From Azospirillaceae bacterium (lineage in GTDB: Bacteria; Pseudomonadota; Alphaproteobacteria; Azospirillales; Azospirillaceae): a stretch of DNA of 64,000 nt. The stretch is from assembly GCA_031291675.1 (NCBI GenBank), contig JARLIO010000021.1, positions 52,367 to 116,366 of the forward strand, in the 5' to 3' direction. The notes beneath the pieces are model-generated. The model made no database searches and was not told the origin of the DNA. It saw nothing but the letters and a program-made list of their open reading frames with translations. The translations under genes and the position numbers were made by a program. Below are positions 16,290 through 24,215 of the stretch, in pieces (position 1 is the first letter of the stretch; every line of letters starts with the position of its first letter).

Positions 16290-17563
16290 GTCGCGAAATC
16301 CCGAAGGGGTGGTTTAACGGATGCTTGGAAGATGTCGTGGCGACGATTTCTCCCGGCGTGAGTGTAAACTCCGAAGGTAGAGAAAAGGTTGCCGGAGAAA
16401 TTGGCATTATCAAGAAGAGTTGCGTGACCACTGGCGTTTTTCGACCGAATGAGCACAAGGTTGTTATTTCTACAGAAATTGAACGGGTAGCTGAGTCAGT
16501 CGAGCGTGATAGTGTCATCGTAAGTCGCATGAATACGCCCGATCTCGTCGGGGCAAGCGCTTACATTTGTCACAGCTACTCAGATTTATTTCTGCCTGAT
16601 CGGCTTTGGCAAGTCCGGCCGTCAAAGAAGGCTACGGGGCGCTGGCTGAGTTTCGTTATCGGAAGCCCGGCAATGCGGGCTCGGCTGAAGGCAATTGCCA
16701 GCGGCACCAGCAACTCGATGAAAAACATTTCTCAAGATAGTTTCTTGGGCTTGCCCGTTCGGGTCCCCCCCATTGATGAGCAGCGTCGGATTGCTGCTGT
16801 CTTGGAGACTTGGGATCTGGCCGTTGAGCAGACTGAGCGTCTGATCGCCGCCGAGTCAGAACGCCAATCATTATTGCTGGAACATCTCTTTACTGGTCGG
16901 CAATTTGGGCAAACGGAAGGAACGCGGTATCAACGACTCCCTCTGGGTGAGATTTCCAACTGCTATTCCGGAGGTACTCCTGACCGAGGAGACGTCGAGT
17001 ATTTTGGAGGTGGCATTCCGTGGGTAAAATCTGGCGAAGTCGTGTCATCCAATATCATTGCCACTGAGGAGACCTTAAGCGAACGGGGCTTAACATCGTC
17101 AAGCGCAAAGTGGGTGCCTGCCGGCAGCACCTTAGTCGCAATGTACGGAGCAAATGCAGGTCAGGTGGGTCGGCTCGGCGTGGACGCTACGACTAACCAG
17201 GCCATACTTGCGGTGGTTCCTTGTAGGGAAATAGTTACACCCGAATATCTGTACCATTCCATCATAAATACGATCCCTTCTTTGATGAGAAAAGTTCAAG
17301 GTTCGGGTCAACCGAACTTAAGTGCCGGTATTGTCAAAGACGAGAAAATTCTCGTTCCGGATGTGTACGATCAAATCAAAATTTCCAAGGTTGCGACAGC
17401 GCTGGAAACGTCAATACAGCTTTTGGAGGCGACGCGGGCGAAACTGCTCAATCAAAAGCGCGGCCTGATGCAAAAGCTGCTCACCGGCGCGTGGCGGCTC
17501 GACGAGCGCTTCGATCCGGAAGCTAAGACGCCTCCCACATCGAAGGCTGGAGCGCGCTCATGA
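16286..17563 (+). CDS. hsdS: type I restriction-modification specificity subunit
   Basis: A 425-residue full-length HsdS with two target-recognition domains (about residues 1-165 and 215-375), each followed by a conserved helical spacer (PPIDEQRRIAAVLETWDLAVEQTERLIAAE and ISKVATALETSIQLLEATRAKLLNQKRGLMQKLL). The TRD coding stretches are visibly less GC-rich than hsdM and hsdR, as is common for specificity genes exchanged between strains. It starts with GTG in a GTGA overlap with the GIY-YIG gene and ends in an ATGA overlap with the DUF3800 gene. The protein sets the bipartite DNA target, which cannot be predicted here. Confidence 0.95.
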   Translation: MSREIPKGWFNGCLEDVVATISPGVSVNSEGREKVAGEIGIIKKSCVTTGVFRPNEHKVVISTEIERVAESVERDSVIVSRMNTPDLVGASAYICHSYSDLFLPDRLWQVRPSKKATGRWLSFVIGSPAMRARLKAIASGTSNSMKNISQDSFLGLPVRVPPIDEQRRIAAVLETWDLAVEQTERLIAAESERQSLLLEHLFTGRQFGQTEGTRYQRLPLGEISNCYSGGTPDRGDVEYFGGGIPWVKSGEVVSSNIIATEETLSERGLTSSSAKWVPAGSTLVAMYGANAGQVGRLGVDATTNQAILAVVPCREIVTPEYLYHSIINTIPSLMRKVQGSGQPNLSAGIVKDEKILVPDVYDQIKISKVATALETSIQLLEATRAKLLNQKRGLMQKLLTGAWRLDERFDPEAKTPPTSKAGARS

Positions 17564-18264
17564 AATTCGAGGTCTATTGCGACGAAGCCCAACCCGATCT
17601 GTTCACGTCGGCCAAACCCCGCGCGCGCTACCTGATGATCGGCAGCCTCTGGCTGCCCGCGGAGCTGCGCGAGGATGCCAAGGAGAAGATCGGACGCCTG
17701 CGCGAACGTCACGGCGTGTGGGGCGAGGCGAAATGGACCAAGATCTCGCCGGCCAAGGCGGACTTCTATCATGAGCTCGTTGATCTGTTTATGAGCTACG
17801 GCATGGACATGCGTTTCCGCTGCGTCGCTGTGGATCGCACCCAGGTCAATATGGCGCTGCACGACGGCGACGGGGAGCCCGGCTTTTACAAGTTCTACTA
17901 TCAGCTTCTGCACCACTGGATTCTTGACTTCAACGAGTACCGCGTCTTCTGCGATCTGAAGACCAATCGCGATCGCACGCGGCTGCAAGTCCTGAAGCGC
18001 TGCCTCGGCTACGCCAACAAGTCCGCGACCATCGCCGATGTGCAGTCGCTTCCGTCACCCGAAGTCGCGCTCTTGCAGCTCTGCGACGTGTTGCTGGGTG
18101 CCGCCAGCAGTCGCCTGAACGACACGCTGAAGCCCGGCTCGGCGAAGGAGGGCCTCGTCAAGCTCCTGGAGGCGCGTCTCGATCTGCGCGGGCCGCTGGC
18201 CGCCACCGGTGCGGCGGAGAAGAAGTTCAACATCTTCAAGATTCGCCTGGAAGGGGGATGGTGA
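17560..18264 (+). CDS. DUF3800 family protein (RNase H-like fold)
   Basis: A 234-residue DUF3800 protein. The acidic motifs expected of the RNase H-like core are there: YCDEAQ at residues 6-11, VFCDLK in the middle and LLQLCDVLLGA near residue 175. Such genes are frequent inside defence islands and restriction loci and are thought to be nucleases or processing proteins, but no function is established. The start overlaps the hsdS stop (ATGA) and its own stop overlaps the next start (TGATG), so it is produced with the R-M proteins. Confidence 0.82.
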   Translation: MKFEVYCDEAQPDLFTSAKPRARYLMIGSLWLPAELREDAKEKIGRLRERHGVWGEAKWTKISPAKADFYHELVDLFMSYGMDMRFRCVAVDRTQVNMALHDGDGEPGFYKFYYQLLHHWILDFNEYRVFCDLKTNRDRTRLQVLKRCLGYANKSATIADVQSLPSPEVALLQLCDVLLGAASSRLNDTLKPGSAKEGLVKLLEARLDLRGPLAATGAAEKKFNIFKIRLEGGW

Positions 18265-18719
18265 TGCCCCCGCTTCTGACTTTGGCGGCCGAAGCCGATT
18301 ATCGTCGGCATTTCGAAGCGACCTATTGTCGTGGCGTGATCCTCACCCATGACGGCATTCGCGTCTTCTTCAAAAAGGATGACTTCGATCATGCCTTCTT
18401 CGAAAGCACGTTCCGCAACGGCGTGAAGGATACGACTTTGTCACAGGTCCGCGCGGAGCGGATGAACTGGATCGCGGCAACGCTCGCCGATCCGACGGCT
18501 GATCGGTTCCAAGGCTGGGACAACAAGAACGGTCGCTATGACGTGACGCGCTGTGTCAGCGTCGTCTTCGGCGATTTCGTCGTGGTGATCCGCCTCGGCA
18601 AGAAGGCCGACGGCACACTGAAGGCCAATTTCGTGACGTGCTATGACGCCAACAACAGCATCGGCAAAATCCGTCAGTCCCCGTTGTGGAACAGGGAGGA
18701 TTGCCTCAATGCGCTCTGA
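18264..18719 (+). CDS. hypothetical protein in type I R-M operon
   Basis: A 151-residue protein of unknown family. The pattern of a helical N terminus, a conserved THDGIRVFFKKDDFDHAFFES strand-helix unit, a middle helix SQVRAERMNWIAATLADP and a beta-rich end with RYDVTRCVSVVFGDFVVVIRL and LKANFVTCYDANN recalls the barnase/EndoU/RelE-like (BECR) nuclease fold of polymorphic toxins. That is a shape impression, not a match. The ATG at 18264 is preferred because the GGGGG tract lies at proper distance; the ATG at 18258 abuts the same tract. It shares a TGATG junction with the DUF3800 gene, which suggests that the two act as a pair. Confidence 0.7.
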   Translation: MPPLLTLAAEADYRRHFEATYCRGVILTHDGIRVFFKKDDFDHAFFESTFRNGVKDTTLSQVRAERMNWIAATLADPTADRFQGWDNKNGRYDVTRCVSVVFGDFVVVIRLGKKADGTLKANFVTCYDANNSIGKIRQSPLWNREDCLNAL

Positions 18720-18953
18720 GAAAGGTAGGCGGACGCTGATTTGCTACGCTGGCTCAGCGTCCGAAGCCTCGATAGGTTCAAAGCCGCTAGGCAGTGAACT
18801 CGTAGTGTTCATATGTCTCCTGCGCGCCAAAAGTCAACATTTTGTTGATTGGTGGAGGACGCGCCTCGCGCCGGGCGAAACGCCAACTCGGACACAACAT
18901 ACGGAAAATATTGGTGAAAGTGGCGGCCCTGCTCGCCTCGGAGGGACGGAACA
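18720..18953 (+). promoter_or_regulatory. leader region of hsdR with two inverted repeats
   Basis: The only real gap inside the R-M locus. It holds a 9-bp perfect inverted repeat (GGACGCTGA at 18731-18739, TCAGCGTCC at 18754-18762) without a T tract, and a smaller one, TCAACA-TTT-TGTTGA (18834-18848). HsdR could thus be expressed from its own promoter or attenuated relative to the methylase. No further gene is evident in this interval. Confidence 0.4.
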
Positions 18954-21900
18954 TTGACCCATTCCCCGGAGTTCACCACCTCAGAGGCGGGTGGTGCGCA
19001 GCTTCAGGCGCTGCATACGCTGATCAACTGCGGCTGGCGCTATGTCCCGCGGGCCGAAGCGGACCAATGGCGCGACGGGCGGCGGATGCTGCCGTTCCTC
19101 GAAACACAGCTTCGGGAGGATCTGGCGCGCCTCAACCGCATTCAAGTCGATGGACGTGCGCATTCGTTCACCGAGGCGAACATCGACGCCGCGGTTCGGC
19201 AGCTCGCCGAGCGTATCCCTGAAGGCGTGGTGCGCGCCAACGAGCGGATGACCGATGACCTGATGCTCGGCATCGCCTTGCCGCAAACCATCGGTGCGAC
19301 ATCGCGAGAGTGGCCGTTCAAATTCATCGACTGGAGCGACTGGCGTGCCAACAGCTTTCAGGTGACCAGCGAATACACTGTGAGCGAGCCGGGCGGCCCG
19401 ACGATCCGCGTCGATCTCGTTCTCTTCGTCAACGGTATTCCGCTTGGGATCATCGAGGTCAAAGCCTCGAACGTCGCGGCCGACCAGGGCGTCAGTCAGC
19501 AGATCCGCAATCAGAAGATGGGGGAAGGCGTGCCGGCGCTGTTTTATTCCGCCCAGCTCCTGTTGTCGGCCAACAGCCATGACCCGCTCTACGGCACGGT
19601 GGGCACGCCGCGCAAACTCTGGAGCGTCTGGAAAGAGCGCGAGGACCCGCAAGGCTTCGCCGAAGAGGTGGTCAACCGCCCGCTCGACACTGTCGAGGGC
19701 AAGCGTGTGGCGCTCGATTTTGCGCCGTACATGAAGCGACACGACGGATTGATGGAAGAGCACCGGTTCGTCACGCCGCTGGATGAAACGATTGTCGGGC
19801 TTTGCCGCCCGGAGCGTTTCATGCGGCTGGTCCGCCGCTACATGCTCTTCGACGGGCCGCACAAGAAGGTCGCGCGCTATCAGCAAGTGGCGACGGTCGA
19901 GACCCTGTTGAAGCGGACGGAGGAGCGCGATGCCGCCGGGCGGCGCAAAGGGGGCGTCGTCTGGCACACGCAGGGCTCGGGCAAGAGCCTGACCATGGTC
20001 ATGCTGGCCAAGTCCATCGTCATGGCCCACCCGCAGGCGCGCATCGTTATCGTGACCGATCGGACCGATCTCGATGACCAGATCACCAAGACCTTCCGCG
20101 CCACCGGCCAGGAACCGAAGCGGGCGGCGACGGGCGAGAACCTGCTGACCCTGATTGAGGACATGACGCCAGTCGTCACCACCCTTATCCATAAATTCCG
20201 CGCGGGTCTGAACAAACGGCGCGTCGTCGATACTTCGTCCGATATCTTCGTCCTGGTCGACGAGAGCCATCGCAGCCAGTACGGCAACCTCGACAGCCTG
20301 CACGTCCGTATGCGTGAGGTGCTGCCCAATGCCTGTTTCATCGCTTTCACGGGCACGCCGATTGCCAAGAAGGAAAAGAGCACCTTCGCCAAGTTCGGCG
20401 ATCTTGTTCAGCCCTCCTATTCGATGCGTGACGCTGTCGCCGACAAGGCCGTCGTGCCGCTGCTCTATGAGGGGCGGGAAGTCGTCACCGATGTTGACGA
20501 TGCGCAAATCGATCGCTGGTTCGAGGTTCACACGCGCGGTCTCTCAGACGATCAGCGCGCCGATTTGAAGCGAAAGATGAGCCGGGCGCGGGAAATCGAG
20601 GGCGTCGATTCGAGGCTTCAATCCATCGCCTTCGATGTCGGCCAACACTTCCTGGCCAACTTCAAGGGGACCGGGCTGAAGGGACAACTCGCGGCGTCCT
20701 CAAAGAGAGCGGCGATCCTGCTCAAGAAACTGTTCGATGAATTCGGTGCCGTCACGACCGAGGTCGTGATCTCCGCGCCGGAAATGCGCGAAAGCGAAGA
20801 CGAGGTCGATGAGGCCGACGACGATCTCGTCCGCGGGTTCTGGCGCAAGATGATGGAGCGCTACGGTGGCGAGGACGCCTATAACCGGACCATCGTCGAG
20901 CAGTTCAAAGGCCCAGCCGATCCGGACATCATCATCGTCGTCGACAAGTTGCTCACCGGTTTCGACGCGCCGCGCAACACCGTGCTCTATGTGGCCCGCC
21001 GCCTAAAGGAACATGGCCTGTTGCAGGCCATCGCGCGGGTCAACCGCGTTTTCGACGAAGACGGTGCGCCGGATAAGCCCTTCGGCTTCATCATCGACTA
21101 TACGGGTGTCCTCAAGGACCTTGGAGACGCGCTTGCCAGCTACGATGCGCTCCAGGGTTTCAGCCCGGAAGACATCGCCAGCAGCGTGTTGGCGATACGG
21201 GCCGAGGCGAACAAAGTGCCGGGCGCCCATGCCGCCTTGCTCGATGTGTTCAAATCCGTTTCCAACAGCTTCGATGCCGAAGCCTACGCCCGCCTCTTGG
21301 TCGACGAAGAGATTCGGGCTGAGTTCTATGCACGCCTGTCGGCGTTTTCCCGCGCCTTTTCTGTGGCGCTTGCCTCGCCAGCCTTTATCGAGGCAACGAA
21401 ACCAGAGCTGCTTAAGCGATGGAAGGACGATCTCGGTCGTTTCGTTTCGTTGCGCGCCGCCGTCAGCCTTCGCTATGCAGAGCGGGTGGACTGGCGGGAC
21501 TATGAGAAGCGTATCCGCCAGTTGCTGGACCGGCACGTCATCGCGCGCGACGTTGTCACGCTGGTCGAGCCGCTGAATATCTTCGACGATATCGCCATTG
21601 AAGGGCGACGGCAGGAAAAGACGGAAAGCGATGCGTCGGTTGCCGACACGATCGCGCATCAGCTGACCCGTTCGATCGAGGAAAAATGGGATGAGGATCC
21701 GATCTTCTTCGAAAAATTCTCCAAGCTCGTTCGCGATACGATTGCCGATTTCCACAAGGGGCGCATCACCGACCTGACCTATCTGTCAAAGGTCAGGGAG
21801 TTACGCGACAAGGTTCAGACACGGCAGGACGAAACCGATCCGACCCCGGCGCGCCTCCGCGACGATGGTCACGCCCAGGCTTTTTGGGGGTTGGCGAAGC

Positions 21901-22157
21901 GCAATCTGGAAAAGGCCGGTATTCATGACGCCGATCTGGCCGCCGATATCGCGCTGGAGATCAGTCGGATCGTGCAGAAGCGGCGCAAAGTCGGCTGGCA
22001 ATATGATCGTGATGTCGAGAACATCATTCGAAACGACATGGACGATTTCTTCTTTGAGGAGTTGCGCGGCCAGCGTGATATAGTGATCGATCCTGCCATT
22101 CTTGATGACATTGTCGACGATGTCCTGGCGTCGGCTCGCGTGCGGCTGGCGCAATGA
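18954..22157 (+). CDS. hsdR: type I restriction endonuclease motor/nuclease subunit
   Basis: A 1067-residue HsdR. The N-terminal PD-(D/E)xK nuclease has Asp154 (RVDLVLF) and Glu168-x-Lys170 (GIIEVKASN). The superfamily 2 motor follows: Walker A HTQGSGKS (338-345), DESH box (436-439), motif III FTGTP (about 465-469), and the later KLLTGFDAP and QAIARVNR segments. C-terminal helices dock on HsdM. The gene starts with TTG, eight bases after GAGGG; no ATG or GTG lies in a better place. A weak start codon could keep the nuclease low relative to the methylase. The stop overlaps the downstream peptidase frame. Confidence 0.96.
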   Translation: MTHSPEFTTSEAGGAQLQALHTLINCGWRYVPRAEADQWRDGRRMLPFLETQLREDLARLNRIQVDGRAHSFTEANIDAAVRQLAERIPEGVVRANERMTDDLMLGIALPQTIGATSREWPFKFIDWSDWRANSFQVTSEYTVSEPGGPTIRVDLVLFVNGIPLGIIEVKASNVAADQGVSQQIRNQKMGEGVPALFYSAQLLLSANSHDPLYGTVGTPRKLWSVWKEREDPQGFAEEVVNRPLDTVEGKRVALDFAPYMKRHDGLMEEHRFVTPLDETIVGLCRPERFMRLVRRYMLFDGPHKKVARYQQVATVETLLKRTEERDAAGRRKGGVVWHTQGSGKSLTMVMLAKSIVMAHPQARIVIVTDRTDLDDQITKTFRATGQEPKRAATGENLLTLIEDMTPVVTTLIHKFRAGLNKRRVVDTSSDIFVLVDESHRSQYGNLDSLHVRMREVLPNACFIAFTGTPIAKKEKSTFAKFGDLVQPSYSMRDAVADKAVVPLLYEGREVVTDVDDAQIDRWFEVHTRGLSDDQRADLKRKMSRAREIEGVDSRLQSIAFDVGQHFLANFKGTGLKGQLAASSKRAAILLKKLFDEFGAVTTEVVISAPEMRESEDEVDEADDDLVRGFWRKMMERYGGEDAYNRTIVEQFKGPADPDIIIVVDKLLTGFDAPRNTVLYVARRLKEHGLLQAIARVNRVFDEDGAPDKPFGFIIDYTGVLKDLGDALASYDALQGFSPEDIASSVLAIRAEANKVPGAHAALLDVFKSVSNSFDAEAYARLLVDEEIRAEFYARLSAFSRAFSVALASPAFIEATKPELLKRWKDDLGRFVSLRAAVSLRYAERVDWRDYEKRIRQLLDRHVIARDVVTLVEPLNIFDDIAIEGRRQEKTESDASVADTIAHQLTRSIEEKWDEDPIFFEKFSKLVRDTIADFHKGRITDLTYLSKVRELRDKVQTRQDETDPTPARLRDDGHAQAFWGLAKRNLEKAGIHDADLAADIALEISRIVQKRRKVGWQYDRDVENIIRNDMDDFFFEELRGQRDIVIDPAILDDIVDDVLASARVRLAQ

Positions 22158-22165
22158 GGACGGTT

Positions 22166-22891
22166 ATGACCGATCGCCCGGCAGGCGAGCAGATCGAAAT
22201 TTGTTGGGGTGAGCGTCGGGTCATCGCAGAACTCGTTCGCACGGCGCGGCGTGCGCTGCGGATCGACGTTCGGCCGACGGGCGAAGTCGCTATTTTTGCG
22301 CCGGCGGATGCGGAAATCGACGAAATTCAGAGCAGAGCGCGTCGGAAGAGTGCCTGGATCTTCTCTCAGATTGACGCAATTTCCCAGAGGCCGAAGGTCA
22401 CGCCGAAACGCCGGTTCATTTCCGGCGAGACACATCTCCTGCTCGGTCGACAATATCGGCTGTCGATCGAGCAATGCGACGATCCCCATGTCCGGCTTGA
22501 GGGGGAGCGTCTGGTGATCTGCGCCCGAGCGCCCGACGACCAGCCGCATTGCCGCCGTCTCCTTCAAACATTCTATAAGCTCAGAGCGCGCGAGGTCTTC
22601 CGGCAACGATTTGAGATCGTTGTGGAGCCCTTTGTTCGTAAGGGCTTGAAACGGCCTTCCCTCGTTATCCGGCGGATGTCAAAACGCTGGGGGAGCTTCA
22701 CCCCTGGCGGGCGGGTTGTGCTCAATGTCGACCTGGTACGGGCGAGCCCCCGATTGATCGACTACGTGATCTGCCACGAACTGGCGCACGCCTTCTACCC
22801 GGATCACGGCGAGGGATGGCACTCCCTGCTTGAGACCGTGATGCCGGATTGGGAGGAACGAAAGAGAACGTTGGAGGCGGCGTTACGTTAA
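22166..22891 (+). CDS. YgjP-like zinc metallopeptidase (SprT/M48-related)
   Basis: A 241-residue protein of the YgjP family, related to the SprT and wss1-type peptidases. The zinc site is intact: HELAH at about residues 204-208, with the glycine-rich downstream DHGEGWHSLL giving the third ligand. The motif MSKRWGSFTPGGRVVLNVDLVRASPRLIDYV before it is diagnostic. The ATG at 22166 has AGGA five bases upstream; an ATG at 22154 that overlaps the hsdR stop is an alternative. YgjP-type genes are often attached to hsdR in bacterial genomes. Proteolytic control of HsdR, comparable to ClpXP restriction alleviation, is a hypothesis only. Confidence 0.88.
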   Translation: MTDRPAGEQIEICWGERRVIAELVRTARRALRIDVRPTGEVAIFAPADAEIDEIQSRARRKSAWIFSQIDAISQRPKVTPKRRFISGETHLLLGRQYRLSIEQCDDPHVRLEGERLVICARAPDDQPHCRRLLQTFYKLRAREVFRQRFEIVVEPFVRKGLKRPSLVIRRMSKRWGSFTPGGRVVLNVDLVRASPRLIDYVICHELAHAFYPDHGEGWHSLLETVMPDWEERKRTLEAALR

Positions 22892-23021
22892 GTCTAATGG
22901 TCGGCCTCGATCAAAGGTAGTGGTCTCGCGGAAGCCTTTCACAATTGCGATCTGTGAGAAGGCACGTCATCGATCGGATGCCACTCCGGCCAAATCGCGC
23001 CATGCCTGGCGCCCCCCCCCC
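22892..23021. other. spacer with C10 homopolymer
   Basis: Convergent spacer between the metallopeptidase and the DUF4340 gene, no gene seen. Ten C residues (23012-23021) run directly into nine A residues (23022-23030), the T tract of the minus-strand terminator. Confidence 0.6.
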
Positions 23022-23058
23022 AAAAAAAAACGGCCAGGGTCCGTGAGGACCGAGGCCG
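23022..23058 (-). terminator. rho-independent terminator of the ABC exporter operon
   Basis: Read on the minus strand, arms CGGCC...GGCCG and GGTCC...GGACC (with a two-base internal bulge on each side and a four-base loop) are followed directly by nine T residues. It lies 60 bases after the DUF4340 stop codon. Confidence 0.9.
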
Positions 23059-23118
23059 AAGTGACGTCCGAACGGGGCCTGCCCGGACGGTCAATGACGA
23101 ACGAGACGAAACCAGGGG

Positions 23119-24204
23119 CTACGACGCCGACGGTTTCTCAAACAGGTCATCCGCCTTGGGACGGAACCGGTCGAGCCGATAGCTGTCGGCCTGATACAGC
23201 CAGCCCGTGGTGCGGCTGGCGATCGCGTCGGCCTTGGCCTTGGCGTCGCCGGTGCCCGTGGCCCGGACCGCCAGCCAGGTATTTCCGACCGTGGGCGTGC
23301 CACCGGCATTGCTCGCGCCGATTTCGTAGCTGTCGATCGTCACCACCAGGCCATCGGCCGTCGACAGGGACAAGGTTGCCACCGGCTCCGGCAGCGTGCC
23401 GAAACTGGCCACCGACTTGACATCGGCGAACAATGCCGTCTGCAACGCCGAAGCGATCGTGGTCAGTTTCGTCTGATCATAGATGCGACCATCCCCGGCC
23501 TTGGCCGGCTCGAACGGATGGCTGGCGTCCGGCCGCGTCGCCGTCACGGTCAATCCGGCCGCGGTCATCCCGGACAGCGGCGTGCCCGGCTCGAACAAGG
23601 CGATCTGGCGCACCGTTGTCGGATCGACCTCGGGCAACTTGTTGTCGGTCCAACCGAGCTCGTCGGTGGCGACCTGAACCAGCCCCCGGGCCAGCCAGGC
23701 CTGGTTCTCGTCCGCGCGACGAACATAGATCCCGGTTGGATCGGCATCGGTCTGGGCGAAGCGTTCACGTCCCAACACGACGGCGGCCAGGGGCTTGCCG
23801 TCGGCATCGTCAAATTCAATGCGCCGCGCCTTGCTGTCCGGAACGGTGACATCGGCGAGATCGAGCCGCGACAGCAGCTCGGGCTGTTTGGTCTTGACCT
23901 CGATCGTGGTCAGGCCGGCGATCTGGTCGATCATCCGATTGACCCGGTCGGCATCGGCCGGATAGCGATCACGACCGGGGATCACCCATCGCGCGCCATC
24001 GCGGGCCAGGACCGTGGTCGCTGACCCGCGCTGGATTTTGATTTGAGCGACTTTGGCCTGTTGCCCGGCGAAACCGGGCAACAGGATCGTCGGCGCGATC
24101 ACCGCCGCCCCGGTCGCTGTGGTCCCGTTGAGGGAAACCGCGCCGGCCGCGACGACCGCCACGACCGTGACCGCGGCGAGAATGGTGAAGGATCTCGATT
24201 GCAT
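23119..24204 (-). CDS. DUF4340 domain protein of gliding-type ABC exporter
   Basis: A 361-residue envelope protein with an N-terminal membrane anchor (residues about 6-25, SFTILAAVTVVAVVAAGAVSL) and an exported DUF4340 body: LPGFAGQQAKVAQIKIQRG, GARWVIPGRDRYPADADRVNRMIDQIAGLTTIEVKT, LGLADV-like and DNKLPEVDPTTVRQIAL. Met18 of the longest frame, preceded by AAGGGG, is taken as the start. It is the last gene of the operon ATPase-permease-GldG-DUF4340, in which this domain partners the GldG-like protein. Its exact task is not known. Confidence 0.85.
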   Translation of the reverse strand: MQSRSFTILAAVTVVAVVAAGAVSLNGTTATGAAVIAPTILLPGFAGQQAKVAQIKIQRGSATTVLARDGARWVIPGRDRYPADADRVNRMIDQIAGLTTIEVKTKQPELLSRLDLADVTVPDSKARRIEFDDADGKPLAAVVLGRERFAQTDADPTGIYVRRADENQAWLARGLVQVATDELGWTDNKLPEVDPTTVRQIALFEPGTPLSGMTAAGLTVTATRPDASHPFEPAKAGDGRIYDQTKLTTIASALQTALFADVKSVASFGTLPEPVATLSLSTADGLVVTIDSYEIGASNAGGTPTVGNTWLAVRATGTGDAKAKADAIASRTTGWLYQADSYRLDRFRPKADDLFEKPSAS

Positions 24205-24215
24205 CCTTGTTCCCC

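Noticed and set aside
13030..22930. Integrative element boundaries (att-like direct repeats, tRNA, integrase) around the R-M locus.
   Set aside because: I compared both flanks and found no convincing direct repeat, no tRNA gene and no recombinase, so island status is not claimed.
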